Below are positions 13,790 through 26,208 of a stretch of 64,000 bases of DNA, one piece after another; within the stretch, counting starts at the first letter, position 1; each line of letters opens with the position of its first letter. The DNA is taken from contig JAODUP010000144.1 in the NCBI GenBank assembly GCA_025642065.1, forward strand, positions 336,501 through 400,500. Direction: 5' to 3'. This DNA is from Paralvinella palmiformis (Eukaryota > Annelida > Polychaeta > Terebellida > Alvinellidae). Below the pieces are notes generated by a model. The model saw nothing but the letters and a program-made list of their open reading frames with translations. It was not told the origin of the DNA and searched no databases. A program made the position numbers and the translations under genes.

Positions 13790-14020
13790 TTAAGGTGGAT
13801 ATGTATCCTGCAAAGATGTGTCCTTAGCCTTTGTCTGTAACATGGTACTGTTGGGGCAGAACGAACTTCGTAAAGGACCGTCGTAGCTGAGACAGTTGTG
13901 AAAGTGTACGTGTGACTTGCTTACACTAGGTTTGTACGCAGGAACATGCAGGTACAGGTTGTAAGGGCTGCTGCGCCTTGTGTTGACTTGGCAGGTGTGG
14001 CGTTTCAAATGAACTCTCAA
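13790..14020 (-). mobile_element. Possible LINE ORF2 C-terminal fragment
   Basis: A minus-strand 76-codon frame includes NTRRSSPYNLYLHVP. This resembles the 'TRRSS..NL.VP' segment close to the end of CR1/L2 reverse transcriptase polyproteins, and a neighbouring frame gives QRLRTHLCRIH, like the terminal 'LKTHLF' motif. It is probably the 3' end of the same LINE as 14800-15840, but the RT core is missing between them. Confidence 0.4.
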
Positions 14021-14459
14021 ATGAATTATACGGGGATCCCAGTTTGTAGAAATATGTTAATAATATATGCTGTTCTCAAAAGCTATGAAACATAGGCCCG
14101 ATATTAAATGTAAAATGCGATTCCCATGACAGCTGCCCTTACCAAGAATTAACTATGCATTTGTCCAAAGAACATTTTGAACGATCATAAAGGCATGAAG
14201 TCGATGGCGGAGATATGAGTGATCATCATCATTCAGGCGAATGTCAATAAGAAGCTGATATCTTCAAACGTACAAATTTCAATTTTTAATGTATATCAAA
14301 GACTTACCCATAGCAATGGATCTAGAGCTATCGAAATATAATTAGCAACTTCTGATTACAAGCAAAGTGCTCGGATTTCGTTCCAAAGAAAGTACACCAT
14401 TTTCACTATGAATTAACAGGGAGAATGTTTCTCCACTAAAACAAACGATTCACACAATT

Positions 14460-14650
14460 CAATACCTTCATTATCTGTACATTTCCATATGAACATAGTG
14501 ACAGTGTCGAATATATCTCTAAAGCATTGATGATTTTCTAATTCAAAGCGACATTACCAATATGTCCTCTCACACCTGGTATAATAAATTCTATAGTAAA
14601 GGTTAATTAGTTTGTTTATTTTGGTGATAATGATATCAAATATAATTAGT
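14460..14650 (+). repeat. Inverted fragment (copy F) of the local duplicated unit
   Basis: Read on the plus strand, this matches the reverse complement of copies D (22.6-22.83 kb), B (38.29-38.46 kb) and E. Shared words include 'gacagtgtc', 'cattaccaatatgt' and 'agtaaaggttaattag', in the same order and at similar spacing. It is the only copy in this orientation. Confidence 0.65.
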
Positions 14651-14799
14651 AACGATTTCATATTAATACTACAGTCACAACCTTTACTACGAATACTGTT
14701 CTCTGCTCATGCGTTAATTTTGGTAAATAGTTTCGCCTTTGGAATTATGAGTAACTGCTCTCGATGTTAATTTAGAATGAGAGGGGATCAGTGAATATC

Positions 14800-15840
14800 T
14801 TAATAATACAATTAATTGTTTAGTGCGTGAAAAAAGTAGTGTATGAAGACAAGATTTTAATGGATGGGAAGGAAGCATGGATTTGGGTGATCGTATCCTT
14901 GGAATATTTGGAGAAAGAATTGCAGAGAGAATTAGTCGAATCATGATTGGGCAGAGAAACAGAAGATTTTCTGTGGAACGTCCGATTTGTACAGTTCAAG
15001 AGTCGACATGGATTGTTGGAGATAATGTTTCTATAAAAGTCAGATTTAACTTTATTGGTGGGTGTATTGCGTAAATGGCACTGTTTAGTATGTCTAGACT
15101 TGTTAAGTTGTGTGCGTGATTTTCTCTATAATAGTTGTAAATATTGGCGACGCTCTTTGGCTTTAATAATTTCCGGGGACATCCAAGATGTAGGTGACTT
15201 AACTTTAACTGATTTTTATCTGACTAGTGAGTCAAGTAAAGGTTTAAGTGTACTGGGGTATTGATCACATAATTGTGATAAGTCAGCTTTGTAATTGCTT
15301 ATAAGTTCAGATTTATCAAGTCATCAGTAAATGCAAGAATATCACTGTTGCGAGTATACTGATAAAGAATGTTATACTTACAGTCAACTGGATTGTGCCT
15401 AAATATTACTTCTGCTATGATTCGAGAAAAAGACCGGGTTATGATGAGATTATGGCCAATAACTATGAATGTGTATGGAGAAAAGCGTTGTTTTAAGTGA
15501 AACTTTGTAAGAAGTCATTAAATGTGGATGTAACTGTAGACTCTATATCCAAATGAAGTTTGAAATCGCAAAGGTTGAAAAATTGAGGATGAACAGAAAA
15601 TATGCTTTCTAGTAAATCATGAAGTTATTCGAGGAGGGTGACAGACACATGGAAAATAACCAGTAAAATAACGGTCAGGAATTTCAATGCAGATAGTCCA
15701 GAATCGTTCGAAAGAGCCTGGGAATTTACTTTAAACTGATTGGATACCAGAAAGCCAGCACCTCCGCCAAGTCTAGTGTAACGCTGTGGCGAAAGGAATA
15801 GTCATTATAAGCGTGGCAGGGATGTTACTTTGTGTAGTGG
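14800..15840 (-). mobile_element. CR1/L2-like LINE relic: endonuclease and EN-RT linker (minus)
   Basis: Reading the minus strand from 15840: TRLGGGAGFLVSNQFKV is the glycine-rich strand of an APE-type endonuclease. LKFLTVILLVIFHVSV corresponds to the next core strands, and FNLCDFKLHLDI to the GDFN motif (G to C). Further on are WMSPEIIKAKERRQYLQ, KVKSDFYRNII, HRKSSVSLPNHDSTNSL and SFSKYSKDTITQIHASF, which match the linker before the RT. Many stops and shifts are present and the RT core is not visible. The ATG-started plus-strand frames at 14877-15264 are shadows of this relic. Confidence 0.75.
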
Positions 15841-15974
15841 GTACATGATGTTGTGCCTGCACTGTGAACATTCCCGATTCCCTGAAACATCACGTTTGTG
15901 CCAAAACATAGGGAAAAAACACAACAGGAATATACAATAGTCAAAGCACCCGTGTCCGTAGAAGGCTGGGACTT

Positions 15975-17181
15975 ATGCAGATCTCGTACACCGACTTCTC
16001 CAGCCCCGGAGATGGTGATGATAGTATTATCACTGATACACAAGCAGAATCGTCTTCACGGGCGGATATATCAGAAGAGTCCACTACTCTCCAGCAACTG
16101 GAAGATATGTGTACCATAGTAAACACAGCGGTAGCCTTCGGTGATTCACTGAACTGTATTTATTACTACAGCGCAACTGACAGTAAAATAACACCAGAAA
16201 TATTGTCAATGATCAATCTAAGAACAATATATGACCTTCTGCGGGATATGATGAAGGATAAATTTGACATGAAAGATTGTAGGCTAAAAAATCGGCAAAT
16301 CAAACATACCATTATACTGGACGTGTTTAAGTTTGGCATGAGCTTAGTAAATGGATTATTTTCAAAGGAACTTGGAAAATCGTATACGGGAAGAGACAAT
16401 ATACCTAGCTCACCAGAAACTGAACAAAGTAACGTTACCCGTCAGGGCGAAATTGAACATATCTTGAAGATAGTAATAGACCTACAAATTAAGGTGACGA
16501 CTCTTGAACATAATGTTACAGAGATCAAAGATGAGAATAAAGCATTACGGGAACTGTTAGACACACAGTACATAAAGTGTGAAAGTGCTACACAGATGGA
16601 TACCAGGAGTCCCACAGCCACGGATACTTGTGTAAATATAACAGCACGGATGTCCGACAGTAGTTCCTCTGATGATGATGATCTTGGTGTAAGCGATGAC
16701 GCCGATAACACTTTTTATCCTCCAGCTAAGTACATGAAGAAGATACGGAGGCTGGATAATAAAATTAATTAAGAAGATCTCCCAGCCGCAGCCAGATGTA
16801 CCGAGGATAAAGAGGTCTAAACAGACCACCACTGGGCCAAAACAAAGCCAAAACAATAATATAATTGGTTATAAGGATCTATACATCGGAGGTGTGCCCT
16901 CTAATATCTCAAATACTGACGACATGAGAACTTATCTGAAATCACAGGACATGCACAAAGCTTCACACATCACTCAGTTATCTAGAATAAGTGAATGGCT
17001 ATCTTTCAATGTGACCCTGCCGAGACAAAGTTATTATTACGCCCTGAATCACAATGGATGGACCACGGGCATTCGCATTCGATCCTTTCGTGAGAGTGGG
17101 GGCTCCAGGAAGCCCCATCGGCAGCACACAGGACGCAAGGCAGAATACAGGGGACGCGAATCACTATTCCAGAACAACTAA
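15975..17181 (+). pseudogene. LINE ORF1: coiled-coil plus RRM-like domain, frameshifted
   Basis: The first 265 codons are open (15975-16772). An acidic N terminus precedes a coiled-coil heptad region at about residues 155-205 (ILKIVIDLQIKVTTLEHNV and the following residues), then a Ser/Asp-rich stretch. Just before the stop the frame shifts near 16765; the new frame (KKISQPQPDVPRIKRSK) continues open into DLYIGGVPSNISNTDDM, SEWLSFNVTLP and GWTTGIRIRSF, which resembles the RRM-like C-terminal domain of many invertebrate LINE ORF1 proteins. In that family ORF1 binds RNA and forms trimers. Apart from the one shift the protein is nearly intact, which suggests a fairly young copy. Confidence 0.8.
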
Positions 17182-17219
17182 CCATTGTATAAAGGACGCA
17201 ACTCAGCCCAAACCCTCCC

Positions 17220-20200
17220 TAGCTACCGATTTAAGCACACCCAAAATGAATGGCCACTCCCGGAGGAACAACCCGGAACTCGTCACCTCTACAACAGAGA
17301 GCAACACTAGCAAGATTTCTACGACTACAGGTACGAGTATTAAAGGACTGACAATCTCAGTAGAGAGTTTTAACTGTCACGGATACAAACAATCCTTTGG
17401 TTATATTTTATCCATACCGATTTTATGTGTCTATGTGAAACATGGATTAAACCCACCGAATTGTCTTTAATACAAAATAATATAGATAGCCATGAAATAT
17501 CAAATGCCAATAGTTATGTCGTTTTTAATAAATCTGGTATGTCTGAACACGACGAGCATTCCACTGGTAGACCATACGGCAGTGAAGCCATTATATGTAA
17601 AGTTAATGATGGCTTAACTTATGAAATTATTAATTCTAGAAATTCTCGAATCCTAGCGGTGCTTATAAAAGACCGTTATGATAGGCCTAGCCATGTTATA
17701 TTGTGCGCTTATATGCCTTACTTTGATGATAGCCAAGATAAAAATAAATAGTTTTTGACATGTATTGATGTAATGCAGGTTATTATCGACGGATACGGTG
17801 AAGTTGTACCAATTAAGTTTCTAGGTGATTGTAACGCCCAACTCCCGCGATCTGAAGTTACTTCTAATAACTGGTATAAATCAAAGGGTTTTAATGATCA
17901 TAGTCACTTACTGCGTGACTTTATTGTTGGTAATGAGCTAACATTTTTTTATTTTATGTTTTACTAAAATACCTCATATACATATTTTAATATTTCTCGC
18001 AACGTACGACCATTGATTGATCATGCAGTTAGTACTAATTATGATATATGTGATATTAATAGCTGTGATATTGTCTCATTAGGTGACGGTAACGTTAGTG
18101 ATCATCTACCTATCAGAATAGTAATTACACTCAGAGTTCAACACTACAATAACTTAATACAAACAGAGACTGGCCATAGTGATTCACTTTTAACTAATTG
18201 GTACAAGAAATTAAACAACTATGAATATTGTCGTATCATTGAAGAAACATTATCCAATATACCAGTTTTCTTTGTTGAGTCCTTCTGTAACAAAGCCAAC
18301 TTACAGACTCAGGTGGATAATTGGGTGGATACGCTGAAATATATAATCGTAGAAGCTGCTAAATTGGCCAAAGTGATCCCTAAAATTTATTCAAACCAAA
18401 GAAATACTGTGGTCTGATAATGGTAAACCAAGGGAAGGAGAAGTATATAAATGTTATAAAAATGTGAAGAAATTATTCCGTAAATTATCAAGACAGTGTA
18501 ACTTCAAAAAACAATGAATTGTATGAATCTCTGGACAGTTTACTGAAAAGGGACGTCAATCGTTTCTGGAAAACTGTGAAAAGAACAAAGAAAGATAAAT
18601 TACATATTAGCATTGAACCAAGTGAATTTTCGCGATACTTCTCTGGCTTAATGCAGGATAATTCAAAGAACCTATCGCATAAACACTCCGCCATATCCAC
18701 TTGTGTTGAGAACTCTTACAATAATCTGTACGACTCAACTATTAAACTTGTCATAACGCCCGACCAAGTCCTTCGATGTATAAAAAGACTGAAAAGAAAC
18801 AGTTCACCTGGAATAGATGGAATATGTGGAGAATTTCTTATAAACGGCATGTCTGACGCCCTTTCTAGTCATTTGTCATATTTCTATTTGTATATACTCA
18901 CTTTTAATTGTGTTCCTGCGGTTTTTAATATCGGTGTTATGGTCCCAGTTCTTAAAAAACTTACCCTTAACAATAGTGTTGCTGCGAATTATAAACTATT
19001 TTATTATCTTCTATTTTTTTTCTAATCTCTTTAAGTTAATAGTTTATCCTCGGGATATTTCAATATGTAATAATCAATTTGACTTTAGGTCTGACACTTC
19101 GCCGTATACAATGGAACTTCCCTATTGAATGATCTTATGTGTAATAGTAAATACACTTGTTCCAATATGCTTATATGCTGTTTAGATACCGATAAATGTT
19201 TTAACCCTATATGGCACGACGGTTGATTTTATAAATTATATAATGTTTTACCTGATGTACATTGGCGATTCTTACACTTATGGTTATTCTAATCTAGATG
19301 TTGTCATCAAATGGGATGGTTATATACACTATAGCACGTATTTTAAAATTACTCGTGGTACTCACCAAGGAAGTATACTATCATCTGTTTTATTTAACTT
19401 ATTCCTGTCTGGTTTAATGCTTGAATTGTCTCCTTCTGAACACGGGGTACGTGTCGGGAACCACTTATATAACTTGATATATTGATATATGCACATATTA
19501 TTCATCCCTATGGCGATTTAATTTCGGCATCAAAAAGACAAAATGTATGACGGTTTGAAAAGGCTATGGTGGTTTTACGGCAACGCCCCAATGGTATCTG
19601 AAAAACGAACCTATAAAAAGGTGGAAGACTTGGATATACTTGATGTAACTTTTACTAATAATGTTAAATACAACGACAATATTAGTCCTAGAATTCAAAA
19701 AGCTAACCGATTATTTTTGCAATAAGCAATATTAGTATGTTATATCCAAGATTAAATACAAAAGGCAAAGTTCACTTATATAAAACCATATGTTTGCCTA
19801 CTTTATTATATGGTGTTGATTGTCTATCTGTGAGTATCAATAATGTGGCTAAGATTCAGTCTGTACAAGATAACATCCTGAAATACGTTTGTGGTCTCAG
19901 CAAAAGATCTCATCATAGTAATTTCTTCAAGCTCTTGGCATAACTGGTGCGAATACTCTTTTAAATGAATATAGCGATTCCCTATTTACCAGAATTTCTT
20001 TAAAAGAATCACCAACCAGGAACCTTTGTGTATATTTAATTGATTTATTTGTCACTCAAAATATTTTAATACCTTGCGCTTTAGTAAATCGAATTGTTGA
20101 TATGGGTATTTCTCCCGTTATAGTCTTATTTTCTCAGGTTGTACGACTTCTAATCAATCTTCATACACTGCTGATGGTCTCGTCGACTCACTACGATTTA

Positions 20201-20280
20201 TGTTATACAATGATAATTATATAAACCCATGGTCTAACGGGTCTAATCTTTTAGTTAAACTTTTAACAAACTCTTCTTAA
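17220..20280 (+). pseudogene. LINE ORF2: APE endonuclease and reverse transcriptase, broken
   Basis: The endonuclease starts with SVESFNCHGYKQSFGYI. After a frameshift near 17400 it continues with FMCLCETWI (catalytic Glu), then LGDCNAQLP (GDxN) and GNVSDHLPI (SDH), all in one frame to 18417. Two in-frame stops interrupt it, at 17749 and 17965. After another shift (about 18420-18519) the RT shows KRLKRNSSPGIDGICGEF, then DTDKCFNPIWHDG (first catalytic Asp) and TRGTHQGSILSSVLFNLFL. The YADD motif is destroyed near 19480. The thumb/C-terminal segments follow at 19600-20000 (LYPRLNTKGKVHLYKTICLP, QDNILKYVCGLSKRSHHSN). Roughly ten lesions make it non-functional. Confidence 0.85.
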
Positions 20281-20361
20281 ATATTATTGCTGTATTAAGC
20301 TTGCAGTGTTCTTGTTTATTGTATGTTGTATGTACTAATATCCTATATTTTCCCCATCCTA

Positions 20362-20362
<1 letters not shown>

Positions 20363-20397
<35 letters not shown>

Positions 20398-20555
20398 GAT
20401 GTTCTACGGCCACTTTTGTGCACATGGCAGGCTAATTGGGCCGAGCAACCTCCAATGGTAATGAGACGAAGTGAAAGACGAAACAACCTTCAGATATGCC
20501 CACGCCGGGATTCGAACACGGGTGGTAGTGGATCTGTGGTCCCCATTATATGGAG
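20363..20555 (-). mobile_element. tRNA-derived SINE, minus orientation
   Basis: The copy is nearly identical to the one at 27.67 kb over the body and B box (gggattcgaacac on the plus strand). Its tail (ATG)n meets the 3' end of the LINE. The tRNA-like head is incomplete: after 'gatctgtggtcc' the sequence diverges and runs into an (ATA)n tract at 20563-20600. Confidence 0.85.
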
Positions 20556-20564
20556 GTTGAATAA

Positions 20565-20603
<39 letters not shown>

Positions 20604-20689
20604 TATCATCCAATCAATAATTATATAGTCCGTCGCGCAACTAGATATAAATTAAGCTGCTTAATTTTCTCATTAACTAAGTAATTTAA

Positions 20690-22960
20690 CACAATCTGAA
20701 ATACATGCAATATAATAAATTCAGAACTATTATACTGATCTGAAAGAGCGACAGTTGGCTATTAATGTGATTCACCCAGATACTAGCCAAAGCGTTCGCG
20801 AAAAACCGATGAAAACAATAAACTATGTGCGGTGCTTACAATACAAAGAGGGCAGTGTACTTCGGATAGTAAAGAATTGAAGTGGGGATAAACAAGATGG
20901 GGTGTTAGCTACCATTTCCCCTAATATAATCTAATATATATTTTAAACTGTGTGTTCGGAACAATATGTGTTCGCAGAATACTGAAATGAGAAATGCACT
21001 GATAAATAACGTTCGTGGGATACACAAGTCATAAGCCACTGAACTATCATTAAATAAAGGGGATTTTGATAGGGCATTACAACAAGACCCCTGCTTAAAT
21101 ATGTATCATTCTATATATTTTAACTCTTAACTTGAATCAGTGATAGTTTAATCAGTGGCTTTGCTGCGCATTATCTTACATCCCAGAAGGGTCAAATTGC
21201 CAGCGATTAGTTAAAGATGATAAGCCGACAAGAATGTCTTAGTCACAAACGTTGTTCTTTGGGAAGTCTATTTATTTTAAATACCCCATTATTTCTAATG
21301 GTAGGCCAGCTAAAATCAAAAGCAGCCACTTTTGTATATGGCAAAGTTTCGCTTTGTCGATTAACGTATCCCAAGATTAGAGGTGGAAGGTAAGCATACT
21401 CTACAAGAAAAATCTACATGTGACTGATCAGAATGAAGAAACATTTGCAAACTTTTTAATAAATATTACGTTTTAGGAGAATTCCTATTATATTAATCCG
21501 TGTATCTCTATTGGGAAGAATAGAACGTTTGTGTTAAGAAGCGTATGAATGTTCCCATTTATCATGATCCCAGCTTTGTTTACTTATCATTCAACCAAAT
21601 CGTCGCCAACTGATTGGTTTATTTCTACAACAAAAGGAAGTATCGAACAACCTTAAAATAAGAGAATACCAAGGAATGAATATCGCATTACTTCGAAGCT
21701 GACTTGCCAGTTCTGTACCTGGATGCAACACCTTCCCTACTAAGCACGTTGCGTCCAAAACTTTAGATACCAACTGCCGTCCCTTATTCACCGTTGACTG
21801 CTCTGCCTTCTATAGTAAGTCGGTGACGACTGTTGTTCACGATAACAACTATTCCAGGGTTAATTATTTCTCAATATCCATGTTCTTGTATCGAAGCTTA
21901 ATAGTAGTACATATGTTAATATTTTTGAAGTAATTGTATATAATGTAACCATATAACTGACTTCGTTCTTCAACTAAATATGACAGAATTATAATTCATT
22001 CTATTATCATTACAAAGTTCGATGTAAATTAATCTTCAGATGAAGAAGATAAACTAATAATAAGTAATTAGGAATCTGAACCAATGAGTGAATTGTGCGC
22101 AGGGTAAAGTCACTTGTCAATCTATTTCGTTGGAATATATATATATATCTTCTTTATATTGAGTTTAGCTTTGTCAAAAAAATAATTATTACATATAATA
22201 TGCTCTACCTCAATGATTATCAAAAAGACGTTTTTCTGTTCGTAGCTTATTGCTCAATAAGTGTTGTTTTTTATTAATTCGTGCATACAAGAAAAACGAG
22301 ATTAAAAGGATTGCAAGTTTTTAAGGAATTGTCGGACATAGGAAAATACCTAAACGACTACCTTGGTAGCTTTAATTAGCGAATATATTACCTTGTGTAT
22401 TGGAATACACATGCAAAGAAAACGCGTTCGTGTCAGTAGTGAATATTATGTTCTGGTTTACATCGTTGTTATGTAGGCATCAAATATGTTGTCGAAACAG
22501 TCCAAAGTTTAATGGCCTCGACCCTTCTCTGTAATAAGATGCATTTAAAATATCGATCTCTCGAAAAACAATCATTTTAATTGCTTAATTAAATTGGTAT
22601 TTAGCTTGAATGAGATCATTATCAGACATCTGGATATCCAGGTAATACAGCCGTTATAGTCAAAGATAAATGAACTAATTAACCTTTACTACAAATTATA
22701 TTTATCACCGATATGATATGATATTACCGTTAATGTGTCCTTTCAAATCGAATACCGTTAATGCTCTTTAGAGGTATCCACTCAACTTAATGACACTGTC
22801 TATATGATCACATGGACATCGACACATTCACCGTCACATAATATTCGTAATGAAATGTTTGAATGGTTTGTAACAGCTAGTAACAGCTTTATCAGGTCTA
22901 AATACTGCACTTTCTGTGGAAACAAAGTTGAGCATTTTACTTGTAACCAGGTGAGAGTAG
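20690..22960 (-). repeat. Copy D of the local duplicated unit (partial)
   Basis: The copy is collinear with copy A and copy B. 20700-20800 matches 27040-27120 (gatctgaaagagcgacag versus gatctggaagagtaacag, then 'gattcaccca'). 22430-22960 matches 38030-38600 ('aatggtttgtaac' through 'gtaaccagg'), including the conserved 'ctaattaacctttact' block. The portion equivalent to the 3' exons of copy B is missing; the LINE and SINE occupy that side. I see no open exon in this copy. Confidence 0.65.
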
Positions 22961-23243
22961 AATGAAGACAGTTATCGCTTCATTATAACCTATACATCTA
23001 TAATACATACTAGGAAAATAATTTGAAATATCCCAAAATCCTGCATAAATGAAATATTTGGAGCACCCTTAAAATAACTTTCGTGGTATTTTTTCATAGC
23101 ATTGTGTCATTTTATATTGTCAATTCATTCTGCTCAATAATATGGAATACAGTTTTTAATTAAAAATAATGGTTTATTTTTTGTATTGCCAATTCTTTAA
23201 ACGTGTGACAAATACTAACAAAAACAGTGTTTTTATTCTTAGA

Positions 23244-24505
23244 CATAAACCTGCTTTCTCTTGGAACTTTCGTCATATTGCTAGCAGTCCAAACCCATTC
23301 AAAATCCAATGGTTTAGCTGAGAATGGAGTAAAAACGGTGAAAATAATACTACAAAAATCGCCACATTATTACTTCAAAGGCGTTTTAGCATACAAAACA
23401 TCACATCTTTCAAGTGGCCAATCTCCAGCTGAACGTCTCACGAAAAGAAGATTAAAAACTACTGTGCCAATACACCCAATGTTACATAAGGGAGAGAATG
23501 ATGGCAAGATAGTTCAGAAGAAAATGGAAGATGAAGCAACAAATATATTATGACAGGACAGTACATAGTCTTACTCCATTACAGTAAGGCCAAGATATAT
23601 AGATATGTGATAACAAAGTGAGAAGATGGCAGAAGTCTGGTACAGTGCATAGACAAGTTGCACGACGATCGTACAGTATACAAACGCAAGATGGGGGGAT
23701 ATACAGGCGTAACAGACAGGACTTAAAGACAGTCACAAGTTCTGCAAAGATCAAAACTTCAATTGAAGGATCTGCAGCTGATCGAGTCAATAATACACCA
23801 GCAGCAGGACCAGAATTTATTCCAGTAACCAGTCCAATAACCAGTCATGTCACCAGGCATTACCAATGGCCAGTCCATCCATAGCAATACCTCAAAAATA
23901 GGCAACACCAGTCAAAGCCGGAGGAGGTTATATAAATATATATAGACGAGAAGTTAGGCAAAACTCAACTTACTCTAATTAAATGGAAGATCCGAATATT
24001 GTTGATGGACAGGATTTGGGTGTGAGGTATAAAGTGAAGAGCTTGCATTTAGGGTTCATTATTGGACAGCTTGTATATCTAAATTTGTAGGTTCCATTGT
24101 TTAGGTGGTTTAATTTATTTGTTTCTGTAAAGTGTAGAGCATTGAATAATTATCTTAATTTCATAAGCGGGAAGATATGATGATGGCACTTGATTCGGTT
24201 TTATTACAACAATGCAAACATATTTAGAGTATTTATCAGATTGCTATTGAACTTGCCCGCGCACTAGTGAAATAATAAATGTAATTAACCAGAAGAGTTG
24301 AATCCCTGATACAAATTATTGGCATTTTTCTTACATAATTTCATTCGGGATTCTTTAACTTACCTAGTGAAACTACGTTCAAGTGACAATTCTGGCGACA
24401 TACTATCGAATTGCAAATTGGCAAGCCTTAGTGTATTATCCGTGTTGGTGCTGATCATGATAAAATCTGCACTAAGCCAACATCACCTTGAAAAAGGGGG
24501 CAGTG
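23244..24505 (+). mobile_element. Ty3/gypsy-like LTR retrotransposon 3' fragment (integrase end)
   Basis: The end of the integrase core is visible: FSWNFRHIASSP, then after a one-base shift HSKSNGLAENGVKTVKIIL (catalytic Glu in the AEN segment). LAYKTSHLSSGQSPAERL and TTVPIHPML follow. The post-core part has NKVRRWQKSGTVHRQVARRS and DGGIYRRNRQDLK, which resembles the SH3-like integrase C terminus. About 600 bp later a polypurine stretch (gaaaaaggggg, 24491-24501) precedes tgtcaagg, a plausible LTR start. No 5' LTR, gag, protease or RT was found, so this is a truncated relic. Confidence 0.75.
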
Positions 24506-24738
24506 TCAAGGAACAGAATGACCAATGAGAATCATGCTTCCTATAGTAAAGGGAAAATTCTACAATGAGCGTGCAAATAACGTCTAGATGTCATACCTTG
24601 TTTTTTTATCCAACCAACAGTAATCAGGTTGGTGAACGATTTATGAAGGGATTTGGTTAATTAATACTTATCCGAGTTTCTAAATTTAAATTTTAATATT
24701 CTGCTGTTCTTGAATATTGAAATAAAAAACATTAATTT

Positions 24739-24778
24739 GAACACACACACATACACACAAACACACATACACACACAC

Positions 24779-24834
<56 letters not shown>

Positions 24835-24855
24835 GTGTGTATGTGTGTGCATGTG
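24739..24855. repeat. (CA)n-(TA)n-(TG)n microsatellite, self-complementary
   Basis: A CA-rich left arm, a (TA)n centre and a TG-rich right arm form a large imperfect palindrome. Confidence 0.95.
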
Positions 24856-26054
24856 TGTTTGTATACATTTATTGGTGCTCATTTATGTTATCTTAATGCC
24901 ATGAATATAGCTCCGTCTGTAGCATTATTACAACATGTATGAGTCTATTAGCTTTGTTATGTATAATGTAGAATCTATATTGTTGTCCTCTTATGTGGTC
25001 TGGCGAAACGACCTATTAATTCATACAATGCTGCTTGATGGATTTATACTCCTGGAGTCGTTTGTTACTCCGGCAGGCATCTCCATGGGTATTAAGCTGC
25101 GGACAGAGTTTTTCCCATATTATGAGTAATTAGGTTACACTTATATAGGAAACCTGTTAAATGTATAGCTATTATAATCCCGACGTGTCATTCGCAGTAT
25201 CGGAGATCTACCTGAAATCCGCTGTTCTCGACCATGGGTCAAATAGATCAAGTGGATAGGCGCTCTAATTTAGATCCCACCACACCTAACTGCATATACT
25301 TAGGGACGCTAAATTAGGCGTGAATGAACGTTCACTTAGTGGTGAACGGAAACGTATGAGGGTTAGCTGTTAGGTTCGAGTAAATCACAGTATTTACTCA
25401 GGTTTAAGACGATATTTCGTTCTAGTCCAGTAATAATCCATTGTGCAGTATTGCTACTTTGTTTTTATTTTAGTTAAATCACTTCAGTGAGTCCATACTG
25501 AGTTAGTGTACATTATCTTGTGGTGAACAAACTTTACTTTTAATTTTCACAGAGAGAATTGTGTATTTTTAAACCATTTGATCGAATAAATAATTTATGT
25601 TTACTTGAGTTAAACTATACTTTCTTTCACGCTTTTTAAATATCAGTTTATGCTTTTGGTGTTGGGGAATAAATTGTACTCTAATCATTTATTAAGTGTT
25701 CGGATTAATTATTCCGTGCCCCAGATTTCAAGAAAAGCATAAACTTTCTTCCAAAAACCTAGAAAGGAACTATTAGAACTTTGGAGCATAATAAAAACTT
25801 CTGATATATCCTTAGAGTAATTAAATAATTTGATTATTTATCTGGTTGCAATTTCATGAACAAGATTAGTCAAGATTTGTATTTACATATATTTTCATAA
25901 AGTTATGATTATTATTATTCGTATGGACCTTATTTAGCAGATTTATTTATGAATTCTGGAAATGCATCTTGTAACACAATTAGTAAACATGAAATATAAG
26001 GTAATATCAATATGTGTTTTATATCTTGAGGTATCATTCCCTTAGTTGAGTTTA

Positions 26055-26094
26055 TTTAATTTACTCACACTTACACTCACAAACACACACACAT

Positions 26095-26134
<40 letters not shown>
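26055..26134. repeat. (CA)n microsatellite
   Basis: The CA-rich tract sits in the intron next to exon Y of copy A. CA/CG-rich tracts occupy the same position in copies B and C, so the microsatellite predates the duplication. Confidence 0.95.
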
Positions 26135-26136
<2 letters not shown>

Positions 26137-26139
26137 TAC

Positions 26140-26208
26140 CTATTTTGACAAAGAAATGATTGGCAATACTTATGTCACTCCACTGACCGCTAGTCACATC
26201 TCTGTTAT
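26140..26208 (-). pseudogene. Exon Y of duplicated gene, copy A
   Basis: The minus-strand exon is bounded by ctatcccag and aaaatag|gtaaag; it is 69 bp and phase 1-1. It encodes NRDVTSGQWSDISIANHFF, homologous to the 84 bp exon of copy B but five codons shorter. It is listed as a pseudogene because exon X of this copy is broken and the terminal exon is not found. Confidence 0.6.

Larger units (their letters stand above)
15850..20360 (+). mobile_element. Non-LTR retrotransposon, near full length, degenerate
   Basis: The order is a 5' UTR, ORF1 (about 15975-17181), and ORF2 with APE-type endonuclease and reverse transcriptase (about 17220-20280). The 3' end abuts a reverse-oriented SINE, so the (ATG)n tract at 20360-20397 may belong to either. 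There is no RNase H or gag zinc knuckle. The organisation (coiled-coil ORF1 plus EN-RT ORF2) fits the Jockey/CR1/Nimb-like group; I cannot place the clade. Both boundaries are approximate. Confidence 0.85.

Noticed and set aside
14877..15264. Two plus-strand frames with ATG (65 and 69 codons)
   Set aside because: The minus strand of the same interval reads as the EN-RT linker of a LINE, so these are shadows.
22905..22960. Zinc-knuckle-like CTFCGNKVEHFTC before a gt donor
   Set aside because: Spacing does not match CX2CX4HX4C, and the segment aligns with a non-coding part of copy B.
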